Assembly (NCBI GenBank): GCA_020252485.1
Contig: JADCCX010000012.1
Coordinates: 1-64,000 of the forward strand
DNA length: 64,000 nucleotides
Source of the DNA: Methylocystis sp.
Lineage (GTDB): Bacteria > Pseudomonadota > Alphaproteobacteria > Rhizobiales > Beijerinckiaceae
Reading direction: 5' to 3'
The position numbers and the translations under genes are program-made. A model generated the notes under the pieces. That model was not told the origin of the DNA and made no database searches. It was given only the letters and a program-made list of their open reading frames with translations. Positions 7,176 to 15,803 of this stretch are shown here, piece after piece. Position 1 is the stretch's first letter. Every line of letters starts with the position of its first letter.

Positions 7176-8981
7176 GTGAACGATCGCCAGCCCACCCGCG
7201 CCCCCAAGCTGCGCCAGCTTGCCATGCTCCTCGCCGCGCTGCTGGCCGGGACGATCCCCCTCACCCTGCCGGGGGCGGCCGAGGCGCGCGAAGCGAGCCC
7301 GGCCCCAAAGCTTACAACCGCCGAAACCGCGGCCGGCAATTTCCTTGCGGCCTTGGCGGCGGACGCCTCCCGCGATTCCCGCGCCGCCGCGCATTTTTTC
7401 CGGGAGGCGCTCAGGGACGATCCGCGCAATCTCGAACTGCAGGAGCGCGCCTTCGTCGCCTCCGTCCAGGACGGCTCCTTCACGGATGCCTTCCGCCTGG
7501 CCGAGCGCGTGCTGAAGCGCGATCCGCAGAATGCGCTCGCCCATCTGACGCTGGGCGTCAGGGCGCTGCGCAACCGCCAGTATCAGACGGCCCGCAGCAG
7601 CTTCCAGAAGGCGGGCGGGCGCGGGCGCAACGCCGATCTCAGCGCCGCCCTGCTCGTGGCCTGGACCTATGTCGGCAGCGGCGACCTGAAGAAGGCGCTT
7701 GAAACGGTCGACCGGTTCAACGAGCCGCAGCTTGCCGTCTACCGCAATTTCTACGGCGGCTTGATGGCCGATGTGGCCGGCGACCGGAAGGAGGCCGCCA
7801 GACGCCTGAAGGCCGCTTATGAATCCGATCCCAGCACCATCCGGCTGGCGGATACCTACGCCCGGTTCGAGGCGCGGCACGGCAACCGCGACGCCGCCAA
7901 GGCCATCTATGCGAAACTCGCCGAGCGGCCTGGCAACGAGGCCTTCATCGCCTCGGTCAAGAAGATCGTGGATGCCGGCGGCGTGCCCGATCCGCTTGTG
8001 CAGAATGTGGCGCAGGGCGCGGCGGAGGTGCTTTACACCTCATCCGATATCGGCGGCCGCGGACGCGGCGCGGAGCTGATCGCCCTGATCTATCTGCAGC
8101 TCGCCAATTATCTCTATGGCGAGAGCGATATGGTGCTGGTGGCGCTCGCCGAGAATTTCGAACAGCTGAAGCAATATGACCGCGCGATCGAGCTCTACAA
8201 CAAGGTGCCCGGGGATTCAGGCATCAAGGCGCGCACCATCATCCGCTCCGCCCTGGTGCTGAACGAGGCCAAGCGCACCGACGAGGCCCTGAAGCTGCTT
8301 GATGCTGCCGCAGCGAAAACGCCGTCCGAAGTGACGCTGTTCGACACCATGGCCAACATCCATCGCAGCAACAAGCGCTGGTCCGAAGCGGCTGACGCCT
8401 CAAGCCGGGCCATCGCGCTCGTCGATCGCAACAACAAGAACCACTGGAGCCTCTTCTACGGGCGCGGCATCGCCTATGAGCGCAACAAGCAATGGCCGCT
8501 GGCCGAGGCCGACCTCCAGCATGCGCTGTCGATGCTGCCGGAGAACCCCGTGACCGAGGGGGACAAGGCGGCGCGCGCCCATGTGCTCAATCACCTCGCC
8601 TATTCCTGGGTCGATATGGGCATGAACATCGACCAATCCTTCGTCATGCTGAAGCGCGCGGTGGAGCTGCAGCCGCGGGACGGCTACATCATCGACAGTC
8701 TCGGCTGGGCCTATTTCAAGCTCGGCCTTTATGAGGATGCCGTGCGCGAGCTGGAACGCGCCGTCGATATCAAGCCCTCCGACCCCGTGCTGAACGACCA
8801 CCTGGGCGATGCCTACTGGAAGGTGGGACGGACGACCGAAGCCCAGTTCCAGTGGAACCACGCGCGCGATCTGAAGCCTGAGCCGGAAGATCTCGAGCGG
8901 ATCCTGAAGAAGATCGAGAAGGGTTACGACGCGCCGCGCGCCGCGGAGACCGACGCGCCGAAGAAGCCGGATGGCGGTTGA
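7176..8981 (+). CDS. Exported tetratricopeptide-repeat protein
   Basis: 601 aa with a GTG start. An N-terminal hydrophobic segment (LAMLLAALLAGTIPLTLPGA) followed by AEA indicates a signal peptide. The rest is helical TPR: blocks such as AHFFREALRDDPRNLELQE and the C-terminal pair DGYIIDSLGWAYFKLGLYED and VLNDHLGDAYWKVGRTTEAQ are clear TPR units; the latter are usual in the long alphaproteobacterial TPR proteins. Likely a periplasmic scaffold; no enzymatic motif. The SUMF1-like gene starts inside its last codons (11-nt overlap), implying coupled translation. Confidence 0.8.
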   Translation: MNDRQPTRAPKLRQLAMLLAALLAGTIPLTLPGAAEAREASPAPKLTTAETAAGNFLAALAADASRDSRAAAHFFREALRDDPRNLELQERAFVASVQDGSFTDAFRLAERVLKRDPQNALAHLTLGVRALRNRQYQTARSSFQKAGGRGRNADLSAALLVAWTYVGSGDLKKALETVDRFNEPQLAVYRNFYGGLMADVAGDRKEAARRLKAAYESDPSTIRLADTYARFEARHGNRDAAKAIYAKLAERPGNEAFIASVKKIVDAGGVPDPLVQNVAQGAAEVLYTSSDIGGRGRGAELIALIYLQLANYLYGESDMVLVALAENFEQLKQYDRAIELYNKVPGDSGIKARTIIRSALVLNEAKRTDEALKLLDAAAAKTPSEVTLFDTMANIHRSNKRWSEAADASSRAIALVDRNNKNHWSLFYGRGIAYERNKQWPLAEADLQHALSMLPENPVTEGDKAARAHVLNHLAYSWVDMGMNIDQSFVMLKRAVELQPRDGYIIDSLGWAYFKLGLYEDAVRELERAVDIKPSDPVLNDHLGDAYWKVGRTTEAQFQWNHARDLKPEPEDLERILKKIEKGYDAPRAAETDAPKKPDGG

Positions 8982-9681
8982 TCACCAGCGCCGGCTGACC
9001 GGCTTCGCCGCCCTCCTTTCGTTCCTGGTCCTTGCCGGGCCGGGCCTCGGCGCCGAGCGCGCGGCGCGCATTTCGCTCCCTGGTTTCGCGATTGATCAGA
9101 CAGAAGTCAGTGTCGGCGATTTCAGGGCCTTCACCCGGGCGGCGCGGCGTGTCACCGCCGCCGAACAGTCGGGCGGCAGCCATGAATACTCCGGCGGCTG
9201 GGTGAAACGGCCCGGCTGGACTTTCGAAAAGCCGACAGGTGCCTCCGCCGCCGATAACGAGCCTGCCGTCCATGTGACCTGGAGCGAAGCCAGGGATTAC
9301 TGCGCCTACGCCGGCGGCCGCCTGCCCAGCCTCGCCGAGTGGAGGCTCGCCGCCTATACCGAGCAGCGGGACCTGCCCTCCGACGGCTTCGTGAAAGGCC
9401 GCACCTATCCCTTTCCTGTCGGCGGTCAGCCGATCGGCATGAACAACAACCGCCAGCGGCATGTGGCGGTCGGCACCACGAAGCGGGGCGTGAACGGCCT
9501 TTACGACATGGGCGGAAATGTCTGGGAATGGCTGGCGGACCGGCAGGGCGATGAGGCGCTGACCGCCGGCGGCTCGTGGTGGTATGGACCGGAGCAGAGC
9601 AAGGAAGACGGCGTGCAGTGGAAATCTGCCCGGTTCTTCGCGCTCTATATCGGTTTCCGCTGCGCCTATAGCAGTCCCTGA
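8971..9681 (+). CDS. SUMF1/FGE-sulfatase-domain exported protein
   Basis: 236 aa with a signal peptide (residues about 8-27, ending GLGAER). SUMF1-like fold: FAIDQTEVSVGDFRAFTRAA, NEPAVHVTWSEARDYCAYAG, GRLPSLAEWRLAAY, NGLYDMGGNVWEWLADR, GGSWWYG and the terminal GFRCA. It lacks the paired catalytic cysteines of true formylglycine-generating enzymes, so it is probably a structural or carbohydrate/peptide-binding member. The start ATG lies within the TPR gene, so the two proteins are probably made together and may interact. No sulfatase is in the window. Confidence 0.78.
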   Translation: MAVDHQRRLTGFAALLSFLVLAGPGLGAERAARISLPGFAIDQTEVSVGDFRAFTRAARRVTAAEQSGGSHEYSGGWVKRPGWTFEKPTGASAADNEPAVHVTWSEARDYCAYAGGRLPSLAEWRLAAYTEQRDLPSDGFVKGRTYPFPVGGQPIGMNNNRQRHVAVGTTKRGVNGLYDMGGNVWEWLADRQGDEALTAGGSWWYGPEQSKEDGVQWKSARFFALYIGFRCAYSSP

Positions 9682-9691
9682 AGCATGCCTT

Positions 9692-9712
9692 AGCCCAAGC
9701 ATCCTTTGGGCT
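9692..9712. terminator. Hairpin terminator between convergent genes
   Basis: AGCCCAA (9692-9698) pairs with TTGGGCT (9706-9712) across a 7-nt loop. It sits between the stop of the SUMF1-like gene and the stop of the convergent metY-like pseudogene, so it could act on both strands. No long T tract. Confidence 0.5.
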
Positions 9713-9721
9713 GGCAGGCCT

Positions 9722-10168
9722 TCAAGCCAGCGCCTGCCCGAAATCGGCGGTCAGATCCTCGATATCCTCCAGGCCGGCCGACAACCGCAGCGTGCCGTCG
9801 GTGATGCCGAGGGCAGCGCGTGTCTGCGGGTCCAATTTGCGATGGGTCGTCGTCGCGGGATGGGCCACCAGCGATTTCACCTCGCCCACATTGACCAGAT
9901 GCGAGAAGAGCCTGAGCCGGCCCGTCACCCGGGTGGCCGCCTCGCATCCTCCTTCCAGAGCCGCAATCCGCCGCTCGAAGGCCGCGACCGTTGGATTGCC
10001 GCTGCGGCCATAGGCGTAGCCGGCGCGGTCCAGTGCGAAGAGATCGGAGCCATGCTCCAGATCGTCGAAGATGTAGCCGTTCGAGTGGTAGATCGGCACG
10101 GTCCGCGCCCCGGTAGCCGGGTCAGGCGCGGTACCAGCATGGATGGCGAGGGTCGAGAGCCTGGGCAT
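9722..10168 (-). pseudogene. MetY-like PLP enzyme with large in-frame internal deletion
   Basis: Encodes 148 aa. Residues 1 to about 78 match the N-terminus of the intact neighbour ([38 protein letters not shown]); the chain then jumps to RLRLFSHLVNVGEVKSLVAH and TTHRKL-xxxxRAALG, the neighbour's last 80 or so residues. About 280 residues are missing, including the PLP-binding lysine block, so no sulfhydrylase activity is possible. It stays in frame with a normal start and stop. It lies 46 bp behind metY and was probably a tandem paralogue. Confidence 0.8.
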
Positions 10169-10214
10169 GACGCTGTGTCGTCCCCATCCCTCGCGGGAGA
10201 AGGAAAACGCTTCC

Positions 10215-11495
10215 TCAGGCCGCAAGCGCCTGATCGAGATCGTCGATCAGATCGGCGGTGTCCTCCAGTCCGATCGAGAGGCGCACGACCTCCGGGCCAG
10301 CGCCTGCGATCCGCTTCTGCTCATCGGTCAGCTGCCGATGGGTGGTGGAAGCCGGATGAATGACGAGCGAGCGCGTGTCGCCGATGTTGGCCAGATGGCT
10401 GAACAGCTTGAGGTTTGTCACCAGCTTGACGCCGGCGTCATAGCCGCCCTTGAGGCCGATGGTGAAGACCGAACCCGCGCCCTTGGGCGTATAGGCCTTG
10501 GCGAGGTTGTGATAACGGTCCCCAGGAAGGCCGGGGTAGCTGACCCAATCGACCTGGCCATGCGTCGAGAGATGCTGCGCCACGACGAGCGCATTGTCGC
10601 AATGGCGCTGCATGCGCAAAGGCAACGTCTCGATCCCGTTGAGGATCAGGAAGGCGTTGAAGGGGGAAAGCGCCGGCCCAAGATCGCGCAGGCCCAGCAC
10701 GCGGCAGGCGATGGCGAAGCCGAAGGCGCCGAAGGTCTCGCCGAGAATCATGTTGCCGTATTCGGGCCTCGGCTGCGACAGTGACGGATAGCGGCCCGAC
10801 TTGATCCAGTCGAACTTGCCGCCGTCGACGATGATGCCGCCGATCGAATTGCCGTGGCCGCCGAGGAATTTGGTGAGCGAATGCACGACGATATGCGCGC
10901 CATGCTCGAACGGGCGGATGAGATATGGCGAGGCCATTGTGTTATCGACGATGAGGGGAACGCCCGCCTTGTCGGCGATCCTGGCGATTGCGGCGATATC
11001 GACGATCACGCCGCCGGGGTTGGCGATCGATTCGACGAAGATGGCCTTGGTGCGCGGCGAAATAGCCTTCTCGAAAGTGGAGAGATCGTCGCTGTCGGCC
11101 CAGACGACATTCCAGCCGAACTTCTTGTAGGCATGATTGAACTGGTTGATCGAACCGCCATAGAGCTTCTTGGCGGCGATGAACTCGTCGCCCGGTTCGA
11201 GCAGCGTGTGGAAGACGAGATGCTCGGCCGCATGGCCGGAGGCCACCGCCAGCGCGGCGGTGCCGCCTTCCAGCGCCGCGACGCGCTCTTCGAGCACGGC
11301 GCAGGTCGGATTGCCGATGCGGGTGTAGATATTGCCGAAGGCCTGCAGCCCGAAGAGCGAGGCCGCGTGATCGACATCGTCGAACACGAAGGATGAGGTC
11401 TGGTAGATCGGCGTGGCGCGCGCGCCGGTGGCGGGGTCCGGCGTCGCGCCGGCATGAATGGCGATCGTGGAAAATCCGGGGGGGCGCGTCGTCAT
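10215..11495 (-). CDS. metY: O-acetylhomoserine aminocarboxypropyltransferase (MetY)
   Basis: 426-aa cystathionine-gamma-synthase-superfamily enzyme that makes homocysteine from O-acetylhomoserine and sulfide (methionine synthesis). PLP lysine K209 in [11 protein letters not shown], the cofactor-contacting block [18 protein letters not shown] (62-79), the aspartate block [11 protein letters not shown] (181-191) and the substrate-carboxylate region [14 protein letters not shown]. Length is normal for the OAH/OAS sulfhydrylase branch. A TTGACA promoter element lies upstream; a GGAGA site precedes the ATG. Confidence 0.9.
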   Translation of the reverse strand: MTTRPPGFSTIAIHAGATPDPATGARATPIYQTSSFVFDDVDHAASLFGLQAFGNIYTRIGNPTCAVLEERVAALEGGTAALAVASGHAAEHLVFHTLLEPGDEFIAAKKLYGGSINQFNHAYKKFGWNVVWADSDDLSTFEKAISPRTKAIFVESIANPGGVIVDIAAIARIADKAGVPLIVDNTMASPYLIRPFEHGAHIVVHSLTKFLGGHGNSIGGIIVDGGKFDWIKSGRYPSLSQPRPEYGNMILGETFGAFGFAIACRVLGLRDLGPALSPFNAFLILNGIETLPLRMQRHCDNALVVAQHLSTHGQVDWVSYPGLPGDRYHNLAKAYTPKGAGSVFTIGLKGGYDAGVKLVTNLKLFSHLANIGDTRSLVIHPASTTHRQLTDEQKRIAGAGPEVVRLSIGLEDTADLIDDLDQALAA

Positions 11496-11525
11496 GGCCG
11501 TCTCCTGTCGTCTTGGCTGCCTTGC

Positions 11526-11578
11526 CAGTAGCGTGGGTTTGTCCGGTTTGTCAACCGTATCGTTCTTTAAAAAGGACG
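11526..11578 (-). promoter_or_regulatory. Putative metY promoter with upstream palindrome
   Basis: On the minus strand TTGACA (11549-11554) is followed after 16-17 nt by a poor -10 (GCTACT/CTACTG, 11526-11532). Immediately upstream of the -35, CGTTCTTTAAAAAGGACG (11561-11578, plus strand) is an imperfect palindrome in a position suited to an activator. The predicted leader is only about 25 nt, so no riboswitch fits here. Confidence 0.4.
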
Positions 11579-11692
11579 GCAGCTTGGCTCAATGCAGGTT
11601 TCACCGGGACGTGACATCCTGTGACTGGCCAGACGGGCGGGCAAGCCTTATCTGCTGGCTTAAGACAGAAATGGCCTCGCCAAGGATTGCCC

Positions 11693-12568
11693 GTGACTCC
11701 CTGGACGACCCGCAGCGGCGCGCTTTCCCCGCTCAAGCTGATCACTTTCACGGCGCTCTGGCTGCCGGCAGGTTGGCTAGCGTTGCAGGCCGCCGCCGGC
11801 TGGCTCGGCTCCAAGCCGCTGACCGAGGCGATCCACCAGAGCGGCGACTGGGCTGTGCGCCTGCTGCTCATCTCGCTGGCCGTGACGCCGCTGCGCTTTA
11901 TTGGCGCCTGGCCGGATCTGATCCTGGTGCGGCGCATGCTTGGCCTTGCCGCGCTCGCCTATACGGCCCTGCATGTGGCGCTCTATGTGGCGCTCGAAGC
12001 CTTCGATCTCGGTAAAGTCGCAAGCGAGATCGCGCTGCGCATCTATCTGACCATCGGCTTTGTCGCCCTGCTGGGCCTCGCGGTGCTGGGCGCGACCTCG
12101 ACCGACGGCATGATCCGCCGCCTCGGCTCGGTCCGCTGGAACCGTTTGCACAGCATCGTTTACGCCATCGCCGTGCTGGCGCTCGTGCATTTCGCCCTGC
12201 AGAGGAAGATCGACATCAGTGAAGTGACGCTGATGACCGGCTTCTTCCTGTGGCTGATGGGCTTTCGACTGCTGAAGCGTTACGGCCGGCACCGCAGCCT
12301 CGCCGCGCTTCTGGCGCTGGCCGTCGCCGCAGGCCTGATGGCGGCCTTTGCCGAATTCGCCTGGTATGCGCTGATGACCGGCGTACCGGCCGGGCGGGTG
12401 CTCGCCGCCAATCTCGACTTCACCTACACGATCCGCCCGGCCTGGTGGGTGCTGGCCGCAGGGCTCGGCATGGCTGGCCTCGCCTTTCTCCGCACCAGGG
12501 CGTTCCCCGAACGCAGACGCAGCTTCACGCGTGACGGCCTTGTGGAACCGGCAGGCGAGACACCATGA
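11693..12568 (+). CDS. msrQ: MsrQ-like heme-binding membrane protein (YedZ family)
   Basis: 291 aa from a GTG at 11693 (PWTTRSGALSPLKL), preceded by AAGGAT. About six to seven membrane helices, with conserved histidines in YTALHVALYVAL, RLHSIVYAIAVLALVHFA. The family is the b-type-cytochrome quinol dehydrogenase subunit that feeds electrons to periplasmic methionine-sulfoxide reductase MsrP. No msrP is adjacent; instead cytosolic-type msrB follows after 20 bp. A longer frame to 11621 is possible but has no matching site. Confidence 0.82.
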   Translation: MTPWTTRSGALSPLKLITFTALWLPAGWLALQAAAGWLGSKPLTEAIHQSGDWAVRLLLISLAVTPLRFIGAWPDLILVRRMLGLAALAYTALHVALYVALEAFDLGKVASEIALRIYLTIGFVALLGLAVLGATSTDGMIRRLGSVRWNRLHSIVYAIAVLALVHFALQRKIDISEVTLMTGFFLWLMGFRLLKRYGRHRSLAALLALAVAAGLMAAFAEFAWYALMTGVPAGRVLAANLDFTYTIRPAWWVLAAGLGMAGLAFLRTRAFPERRRSFTRDGLVEPAGETP

Positions 12569-12588
12569 CACACACAGGAGGATGACCG

Positions 12589-12999
12589 ATGGACACGCTC
12601 GAAAAGACTTTCCCCGTGACGAAGACCGACGCCGAATGGCGCCAGCAGCTCACGCCCGAACAATATGACGTGCTGCGCGGCCACGGGACCGAACGGCCCG
12701 GCAGCTGCGCGCTCAACTACGAGAAGCGCGCCGGCACCTTCAGCTGCGTCGGCTGCGGACAGGATCTCTTCACCAACACGACGAAATTCGAGAGCGGCAC
12801 CGGCTGGCCGAGCTTCGACCAGCCCCTGCCCGGCTCGGTGGGAACCACCATCGACCGCAAGTTCTTCATGGTCCGCACCGAGGTGCATTGCAGCCGCTGC
12901 GGCGGGCATCTCGGCCATGTCTTCCCGGATGGCCCGCCGCCGACCGGCCAGCGCTATTGCATCAACGGCGTGGCGCTGGACTTCAAGCCGGGGAAGTAA
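12589..12999 (+). CDS. msrB: Peptide-methionine (R)-S-oxide reductase MsrB
   Basis: 136 aa; reduces methionine-R-sulfoxide in proteins. Zinc cysteines C53/C56 (CVGC) and C101/C104 (CSRC), substrate block GTGWPSF (71-77), HLGHVF (107-112) and catalytic C124 in RYCINGVAL. No signal peptide, so cytosolic. AGGAGG precedes the ATG by 5 nt. Likely in the same transcript as msrQ. Its last 17 nt overlap the 3' end of the convergent ligase gene. Confidence 0.95.
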   Translation: MDTLEKTFPVTKTDAEWRQQLTPEQYDVLRGHGTERPGSCALNYEKRAGTFSCVGCGQDLFTNTTKFESGTGWPSFDQPLPGSVGTTIDRKFFMVRTEVHCSRCGGHLGHVFPDGPPPTGQRYCINGVALDFKPGK

Positions 13000-14644
13000 C
13001 CTCGGCGCTCGCCAGCATCCGCTCCAGCGTTTCGAGCCGGTCCGCCTCGCGGGCCGGCTTGTCCCAGCGGATGCGGGAGATGCGCGGAAAGCGCATGGCG
13101 ACGCCCGACTTGTGGCGTGTCGAGCGGTTCAGCCCCTCGAAGGCCACTTCCAGCACCAACCCGGCCTCAGCGTTGGCCTCCACCACCCGCACCGGTCCGT
13201 GGCGGTCGATCGTGTGCTTGCGGACAAAGCGGTCGAGCGCGGCAAGCTCCTCGTCGGTGAAACCGAAATAGGCCTTGCCGACGGGCACGAGGCCTTCGGT
13301 TCCGCCCTCGTTCCGCCAGACGCCGAAGGTGAAATCCGAATAGAAGGAGGAGCGTTTGCCATGGCCGCGCTGGGCATACATCAGCACGGCGTCGATCACG
13401 CGCGGATCACGTTTCCATTTGTACCAGAGCCCCTTCGGCCGCCCCGGCAGATAGGGGCTGTCGCGCCGCTTGATCATGCAGCCCTCGACCGCTTCGGCAT
13501 CGCCTTCGGCGCCGGCGGAAGCAGGATCAGCGCGCGCGGCGGCGAGCTCCTCCCAGGTCCCGAACGGGATCAGCGCCGAGAGACCGAGCTTCGCGCTCCG
13601 GTGCTCCGCAAGCCGCGCCTCAAGGCGGGCGCGCCGCTCTGCGAAGGGAAGCGGACGCAAATCATCCGCCCCATCGATCAGCAGGTCATAGGCCCGAATC
13701 AGGGCCGGAAAATCCGCGATCAGCTTCGCGGAGACCTGCTTCCTGTTCAGCCGCTGCTGCAGGACATTGAAGCTCTGCACGCGCCCCTCGCGCAGGATCA
13801 GCAATTCACCGTCGATCGCCCCATCGAAACCGAGCGCGTCGAGAAGATCGGGGAAGGCGTTCGAAATCTCCTCGCCCGTGCGGGAATAGAGCCGCGTGAT
13901 CCGCTTCCCGGCGGCATCGATGCCCGAGGCTGCCTGGATGCGGATGCCATCCCATTTCCATTCGGCGGTGAAATCCGCCGGATCGAGCCTGGCGAAATCC
14001 CCGTCCTCGATGGCATGCGCCAGCATCGGCGGCCGGAAGGGTGCCGGATCGCGCGCTTCTGGCATCGGGCCATGACCTTCGACCCAGGCGAAGAGATCCT
14101 CGTAGGGCGGCAGAAGGCCGTGCCAGACCTGCTCTATGGCATCGGGCTCCAGCCCGCCCAGTTGCGCCACGGCGGTTTTCGCCAGCCGCGCGGAGACACC
14201 AATGCGGAGCGCCCCGGTGATCAGCTTCAGCAACGCCCAGCGGCCTGTCTCATCCAGTGCATCGAGCCAGCCGGCAAGATGCTTCGGCAAGGCGCTCTTG
14301 TGGGCGGTGGCCAGCGTCTCGATGACGCCGGAAAGGCTTGGCGCAGCGAAGCTTTCCTCCGGCGAAAAAGCTCGCGCGGGCCACAGCAGCGCCACCGTCT
14401 CCGATAGATCGCCCACATAATCATAGGACAGCGCAAACAGCACCGGATCGGTGCGCTCGGCAATCAATTGGCGGATCAGCCCGGCCTTGGCCTGCGGAAA
14501 CACCAGGCCGCCGGTCATGGCCGCCAGCGCATAGCCCCGCTCAGGATCAGGCGTATTGCGGAAGAAATCCGCGATCAGCGCGATCTTGGCGTTGCGGCGC
14601 GGCTCGAAGGCCAGGCGGTCGAGAAGCGCGGCAAAGCGGTTCAT
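12983..14644 (-). CDS. ATP-dependent DNA ligase of the exonuclease-associated (LigB/PP_1105-like) type
   Basis: 553 aa. N-terminal DNA-binding helical domain (1-200), then nucleotidyltransferase: motif I AEWKWDGIR with adenylated lysine K230, motif III region LIRAYDLLID, motif IV VEGCMIKRRDSPY, motif V GLWYKWKRDPRVIDAVL, and an OB domain. It joins nicks using ATP and is distinct from the essential NAD ligase. The upstream exonuclease gene overlaps its start by ATGA, the pairing seen in the ligase-associated DNA-damage-response cluster. Confidence 0.9.
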   Translation of the reverse strand: MNRFAALLDRLAFEPRRNAKIALIADFFRNTPDPERGYALAAMTGGLVFPQAKAGLIRQLIAERTDPVLFALSYDYVGDLSETVALLWPARAFSPEESFAAPSLSGVIETLATAHKSALPKHLAGWLDALDETGRWALLKLITGALRIGVSARLAKTAVAQLGGLEPDAIEQVWHGLLPPYEDLFAWVEGHGPMPEARDPAPFRPPMLAHAIEDGDFARLDPADFTAEWKWDGIRIQAASGIDAAGKRITRLYSRTGEEISNAFPDLLDALGFDGAIDGELLILREGRVQSFNVLQQRLNRKQVSAKLIADFPALIRAYDLLIDGADDLRPLPFAERRARLEARLAEHRSAKLGLSALIPFGTWEELAAARADPASAGAEGDAEAVEGCMIKRRDSPYLPGRPKGLWYKWKRDPRVIDAVLMYAQRGHGKRSSFYSDFTFGVWRNEGGTEGLVPVGKAYFGFTDEELAALDRFVRKHTIDRHGPVRVVEANAEAGLVLEVAFEGLNRSTRHKSGVAMRFPRISRIRWDKPAREADRLETLERMLASAEVTSPA

Positions 14645-15675
14645 GCCGCCTGCTCCCCGCTGACCGGCTCCGCCTCGCCGTCGTCACCATAGCCGACGAG
14701 ATGCAGCGGCCGGGCGCGGATGCCTTGGGTCGCCGCCCAATGCACCAGCGCATCCTCCTGGCCATGCGTAACCCAAAGCTCCGAACAGCCCGTTTCGCGG
14801 ATCGTGCGGCAGAGATCGGGCCAATCGGCATGGTCGGAGACGATCAGCGGCAGCTCCACGCCGCGCTGGCGGGCGCGGGCGCGCGTCTGCATCCAGCCCG
14901 ACGCGAAGGCGGTGACCGGATCGGGAAACTTGCGCGACCAGAGATCCTGCAAGGAGCCGGGCGGGCAGAGGATGATCTCGCCCTTGAGCCTGGCGCGATC
15001 CGTGGCGCGAACCGGCACGATCTCGCCGAGCGAAACGCCTTCCGACGAATAGAACGCCATCAGCTTCTCCATGGCGCCATGCACATGGATCGGCCTGTCG
15101 TAGCCCGCCTGCCGGATGAGACGCACGATCCGCTGCGCCTTGCCGAGCGCATAGGCGCCGACGAGATGCGCGCGCTCCGGGAACAAGGCCTGCGAGGCGA
15201 GCAATCGCGCCACTTCGCGTCCCGCATCGGGATGACGGAAGATCGGCAGGCCGAAGGTCGCCTCCGAGACGAAGACATCGCAGGGCACGATTTCAAAGGG
15301 CTGGCAGGTTGGATCGCTGGCGCGTTTATAGTCACCGGAGACCACGATCCGCGTGCCGCCCGCCTCCACCGCGATCTGCGCCGAGCCCAGCACATGGCCG
15401 GCCGGGTGGAAGCTGACCGTCACATTGTTGATCGGCAGCCTCTCGCCCAAAACCGCCTCCTGGCGGCTGCCCGCGAAGCTGTCGCCATAACGGACGGCCA
15501 TGATGGCGAGAGTCTTGCGCGTGGCAAGCACCGCTCCGTGGCCTGCGCGCGCATGGTCGGCGTGCCCATGCGTGATCAGCGCGCGCTCGACCGGCCGGAC
15601 CGGATCGATAAAAAAGCCGCCCGCCGGGCAATAGAGGCCCTCGGGCCGGGGAAAGAGAAGATCAGCGGGTTTCAT
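14641..15675 (-). CDS. DNA-ligase-associated metallo-beta-lactamase-fold exonuclease
   Basis: 344 aa (MKPADLLFPRPEG). MBL fold: THGHADHARAGHG (metal site), FHPAGHVLGSAQI and VSGDYKRASDPT, then a beta-CASP-like region and ESWVTHGQ-like C-terminus (ELWVTHGQEDALVHW). These match the YSH1/CPSF-type exonucleases encoded beside LigB-type ligases. ATG at 15675 is chosen over a GTG two codons earlier; the region immediately upstream is a 13-bp tandem repeat that also contains ATG triplets and shows no good ribosome-binding site. Confidence 0.85.
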   Translation of the reverse strand: MKPADLLFPRPEGLYCPAGGFFIDPVRPVERALITHGHADHARAGHGAVLATRKTLAIMAVRYGDSFAGSRQEAVLGERLPINNVTVSFHPAGHVLGSAQIAVEAGGTRIVVSGDYKRASDPTCQPFEIVPCDVFVSEATFGLPIFRHPDAGREVARLLASQALFPERAHLVGAYALGKAQRIVRLIRQAGYDRPIHVHGAMEKLMAFYSSEGVSLGEIVPVRATDRARLKGEIILCPPGSLQDLWSRKFPDPVTAFASGWMQTRARARQRGVELPLIVSDHADWPDLCRTIRETGCSELWVTHGQEDALVHWAATQGIRARPLHLVGYGDDGEAEPVSGEQAA

Positions 15676-15714
15676 TGGCACGTTTCATGGGGACGTTTCA
15701 TGGGGACGTTTCAT
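15675..15714 (-). repeat. 13-bp tandem repeat spanning the exonuclease start codon
   Basis: Minus strand: ATGAAACGTCCCC, ATGAAACGTCCCC, ATGAAACGTGCCA, then the gene's own ATGAAACCC. The four ATGs are at 15714, 15701, 15688 and 15675, exactly 13 nt apart, so each lies in a different frame from the next. The gene start therefore looks like the last unit of a short tandem duplication. Confidence 0.8.
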
Positions 15715-15803
15715 AAGCGCTGGCAAATGCCGGTTCATCCCTTGATCGGGCTGGCGGGGGGGACTATAGCGGAAGCCACAGGCAATCGAGAAAAGGCAAG
15801 ACC

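Noticed and set aside
11496-11692. SAM-II riboswitch before metY
   Set aside because: The predicted transcript leader is about 25 nt and the region has neither the paired P1 nor the AAAUG-AGCUAAA core seen at 42074-42154.
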